From: Nostoc sp. CHAB 5715 | GTDB lineage: Bacteria; Cyanobacteriota; Cyanobacteriia; Cyanobacteriales; Nostocaceae | Assembly: GCF_020829685.1 (NCBI RefSeq) | Contig: NZ_JAIVFR010000038.1 | Span: forward strand, 1-15,349 | Reading direction: 5' to 3' | DNA length: 15,349 nucleotides | Shown: one piece after another, positions 13,714-15,349 of the stretch | Layout of the letters: each line of letters starts with the position of its first letter | How positions within the stretch are numbered: the stretch's first letter is position 1 | Made by a program: the position numbers and the translations under genes | The notes under the pieces: model-generated | What the model was told of the DNA's origin: nothing | What the model saw: only the letters and a program-made list of their open reading frames with translations | The model's database searches: none

Positions 13714-14391
13714 ATGATTTTTCTATTACCTGGTGTCAAGTTTGATCTCGATCTGATTCAAAAGTACGACACTCGCGCACCTAGATACACCAGTTACCCG
13801 CCTGCTACAGAGTTAAGCGAAACATTTACTGAAACTGATTTTAAGGCCGCGATCGCAGCCTCGAATCAACGCAAAACTCCTATGAGTCTATATTTCCATA
13901 TCCCCTTTTGCCAAAGTGCTTGCTACTTCTGCGGCTGTAACACGGTAATTTCCAACAACAAGAATATTGCCAAACCTTACGTGGAGTCTTTGGTTCAAGA
14001 CATTAAAAACACCGCAGCTTTAATCAATCAAGATAGAAAAGTGCTGCAAATCCACTGGGGAGGCGGTACTCCTAATTACTTGGATTGTCACCAAATAGAA
14101 TTTTTATGGAAAAACATCAATCGCCATTTCAACATCGATCCACAAGCAGAAATCTCAATTGAGATTAATCCTCGTTATATCGATAAAAACTACATTTTCT
14201 TTCTGAGAGAAATTGGGTTTAACCGTATTAGTTTTGGCATTCAGGATTTTAATAGCCAAGTTCAAGTAGCTGTAAATCGTGTCCAGCCAGAAGAAATGCT
14301 ATTTGATGTCATGAGTTGGATTAAAGAAGCTAAGTTTGAAAGTGTGAATGTAGACCTCATATATGGTTTACATTCACACCTCCAAACTTAG
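13714..14391 (+). CDS. hemN: Oxygen-independent coproporphyrinogen III oxidase, 3' half missing
   Basis: A radical-SAM enzyme of haem/chlorophyll synthesis that decarboxylates coproporphyrinogen III to protoporphyrinogen IX without O2. ATG 13714 is chosen because GGAAAG stands seven bases upstream; a TTG at 13699 is less likely. Counted from that ATG, residues ~17-30 are KYDTRAPRYTSYPP, the N-terminal HemN signature. The FeS-SAM motif is HIPFCQSACYFCGC with C66, C70 and C73 plus the neighbouring C75. IHWGGGTPNYL (~113-123) and EINPRY follow, then RISFGIQDFN and VDLIYGL. The full enzyme is ~455 residues; here authentic sequence stops after ~218 residues at 14370, where the DNA turns back on itself. 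The final residues HSHLQT and the stop at 14389 belong to the inverted copy. The loss is probably an artefact of the junction. Confidence 0.88.
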   Translation: MIFLLPGVKFDLDLIQKYDTRAPRYTSYPPATELSETFTETDFKAAIAASNQRKTPMSLYFHIPFCQSACYFCGCNTVISNNKNIAKPYVESLVQDIKNTAALINQDRKVLQIHWGGGTPNYLDCHQIEFLWKNINRHFNIDPQAEISIEINPRYIDKNYIFFLREIGFNRISFGIQDFNSQVQVAVNRVQPEEMLFDVMSWIKEAKFESVNVDLIYGLHSHLQT

Positions 14392-14457
14392 CTACTTTAA
14401 TCCAACTCATGACATCAAATAGCATTTCTTCTGGCTGGACACGATTTACAGCTACTT
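14264..14457. repeat. 89-bp snap-back inverted repeat at the hemN break
   Basis: Positions 14264-14352 are repeated as reverse complement at 14369-14457, with 86 of 89 matches and a 16-base spacer (14353-14368). The mismatches are all near the spacer, at 14327/14394, 14339/14382 and 14341/14380. The repeat consists of hemN coding sequence, not element ends. The next base beyond 14457 no longer matches hemN, and Bacteroidota-type sequence begins. Confidence 0.97.
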
Positions 14458-14460
14458 TTG
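14453..14460 (+). promoter_or_regulatory. Possible Bacteroidota -7 box upstream of pdhB
   Basis: TACTTTTG fits the Bacteroidota TAnnTTTG promoter consensus, ~52 bases upstream of the pdhB ATG. It straddles the end of the inverted hemN copy (14457). No matching -33 box can be judged because the sequence to its left is cyanobacterial. The match may be chance or junction microhomology. Confidence 0.25.
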
Positions 14461-14512
14461 CATCACATTTTATTAGAGAGTTAATATCCGATATAAACAC
14501 TAAGCCGATAAT

Positions 14513-15349
14513 ATGAGAGAAATTCAATTTAGAGATGCGATCAAAGAAGCGATGTCAGAAGAAATGCGTCGTGACGAAAGCATATTTTTAATGGGAGAAG
14601 AAGTTGCTGAATACAATGGTGCTTACAAAGCCAGCCAGGGTATGTTAGATGAGTTCGGCCCGAAAAGAGTTATTGATACACCCATAGCTGAGCTAGGATT
14701 TGCCGGTATTGGCGTTGGAGCAGCCATCAATGGCTGTCGTCCGATTATTGAGTTTATGACTTTCAACTTTTCATTGGTAGCCATAGATCAGATCATCAAC
14801 AGTGCTGCAAAAATCATGGCCATGTCGGCCGGTCAATATACCTGCCCGATTGTCTTCAGAGGACCTACCGGAAACGCCGGACAATTAGGTGCCCAGCACT
14901 CTCAGAACTTCGAAAACTGGTTTGCCAACACACCGGGTCTGAAAGTGATCGTACCTTCCAATCCTTATGATGCCAAAGGTTTGCTTAAGTCAGCCATCCG
15001 TGACAATGACCCGGTTATTTTCATGGAATCTGAGCAAATGTACGGTGACAAAGGCCAGGTGCCTGAAAGCGAATACCTGGTGCCGATCGGACAAGCCAAG
15101 ATCGTGGAAGAAGGTTCTGATGTAACCATCGTCACTTTCGGAAAAATGCTTCCGAGAGTCGTTCTTCCTGCTGTTGAAGCCCTGAAAAAAGAAGGTATCA
15201 AGCCGGAAGTGATCGACCTGAGAACGGTGCGTCCTATTGATTATGCGACTGTGGTTAACTCTGTAAAGAAAACCAACCGTTGTATAGTAGTAGAAGAAGC
15301 CTGGCCTCTGGCTGCGATTTCATCTGAAATTACTTATCACCTTCAGAGA
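14513..15349 (+). CDS. pdhB: Pyruvate dehydrogenase E1 component subunit beta, Bacteroidota type (3' end outside window)
   Basis: 279 codons, open to the window end; the family is ~325 residues, so the C-terminal tail is missing. It forms the E1 alpha2-beta2 heterotetramer that decarboxylates pyruvate using thiamine diphosphate. The TPP-contacting glutamate is E60 in [37 protein letters not shown] (82-100) and [19 protein letters not shown] (with H129) are beta-subunit signatures. [20 protein letters not shown] and [14 protein letters not shown] match what I know of Cytophaga/Chitinophaga-like proteins rather than cyanobacterial PdhB. Codon use (more CTG, CCG and ACC; no HIP1 sites) also differs from the rest of the window. 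There is no Shine-Dalgarno sequence before the ATG, which is usual in Bacteroidota. Confidence 0.93.
   Translation, partial: MREIQFRDAIKEAMSEEMRRDESIFLMGEEVAEYNGAYKASQGMLDEFGPKRVIDTPIAELGFAGIGVGAAINGCRPIIEFMTFNFSLVAIDQIINSAAKIMAMSAGQYTCPIVFRGPTGNAGQLGAQHSQNFENWFANTPGLKVIVPSNPYDAKGLLKSAIRDNDPVIFMESEQMYGDKGQVPESEYLVPIGQAKIVEEGSDVTIVTFGKMLPRVVLPAVEALKKEGIKPEVIDLRTVRPIDYATVVNSVKKTNRCIVVEEAWPLAAISSEITYHLQR

Noticed and set aside
13714..15349. A natural hemN-pdhB operon or horizontally acquired cluster
   Set aside because: hemN is cut in mid-domain at a snap-back repeat and composition changes exactly there; a chimera explains this more simply.

Overview
The window looks like one end of a contig from a filamentous, Nostoc-like cyanobacterium. 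Evidence for this is the recurrent HIP1 octamer GCGATCGC, heptanucleotide STRR repeats (CCCTATT, CATTAGT and CCCCACT types), many short foldback elements, and typical gene families: a very large two-partner-secretion exoprotein, a TPR-CHAT protein, a Mn-catalase and a DUF3891 protein. The last ~890 bases are different. They carry a pyruvate dehydrogenase E1 beta gene of Bacteroidota type, joined to a truncated cyanobacterial hemN through a near-perfect snap-back inverted repeat. I read this as a chimeric junction, not natural gene order.

Layout. 1-4908 (-): 5' part of a filamentous-haemagglutinin-like exoprotein, open over at least 1636 codons, with a signal peptide, a TPS domain and an array of 130-residue repeats; its 3' end lies outside the window. 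4909-6150: no intact gene, but two foldback elements, an 11-copy 21-bp tandem repeat, a frameshifted remnant of a second haemagglutinin-type gene and a third foldback element. 6151-8955 (+): exported TPR-CHAT protein whose first ~40 codons lie in a foldback element. 9038-9661 (-): small protein with a possible PD-(D/E)XK core. 9787-9981: multi-hairpin foldback element. 10047-10787 (-): DUF3891 protein with an HD-like residue pattern. 11297-11989 (-): manganese catalase. 12165-12534 (-): GlsB/YeaQ/YmgE-type small membrane protein gene broken by a 99-bp TA-flanked element and a one-base frameshift. 13162-13412 (+): frameshifted remnant of an unknown gene. 13714-14391 (+): 5' half of hemN. 14264-14457: inverted repeat. 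14513-15349 (+): pdhB, cut by the window end.

Functionally, the left half is a surface/secretion locus. The exoprotein and the TPR-CHAT protein are divergently placed and both carry export signals, and no TpsB-type transporter is visible here. The middle holds oxidative-stress and housekeeping genes: Mn-catalase removes H2O2, and the YeaQ-like gene, whose family is often stress-linked, is dead. The two copies of one STRR-bearing element at 11009 and 13029 lie in opposite orientation around the catalase. HemN (oxygen-independent haem synthesis) and PdhB (central carbon metabolism) should not be read as neighbours until the junction is checked.

No single new enzymatic system stands out. The most informative signals are the element insertions that changed genes (YeaQ broken with a reconstructable target site; CHAT protein N-terminus derived from an element), the modular exoprotein, and the chimeric end.
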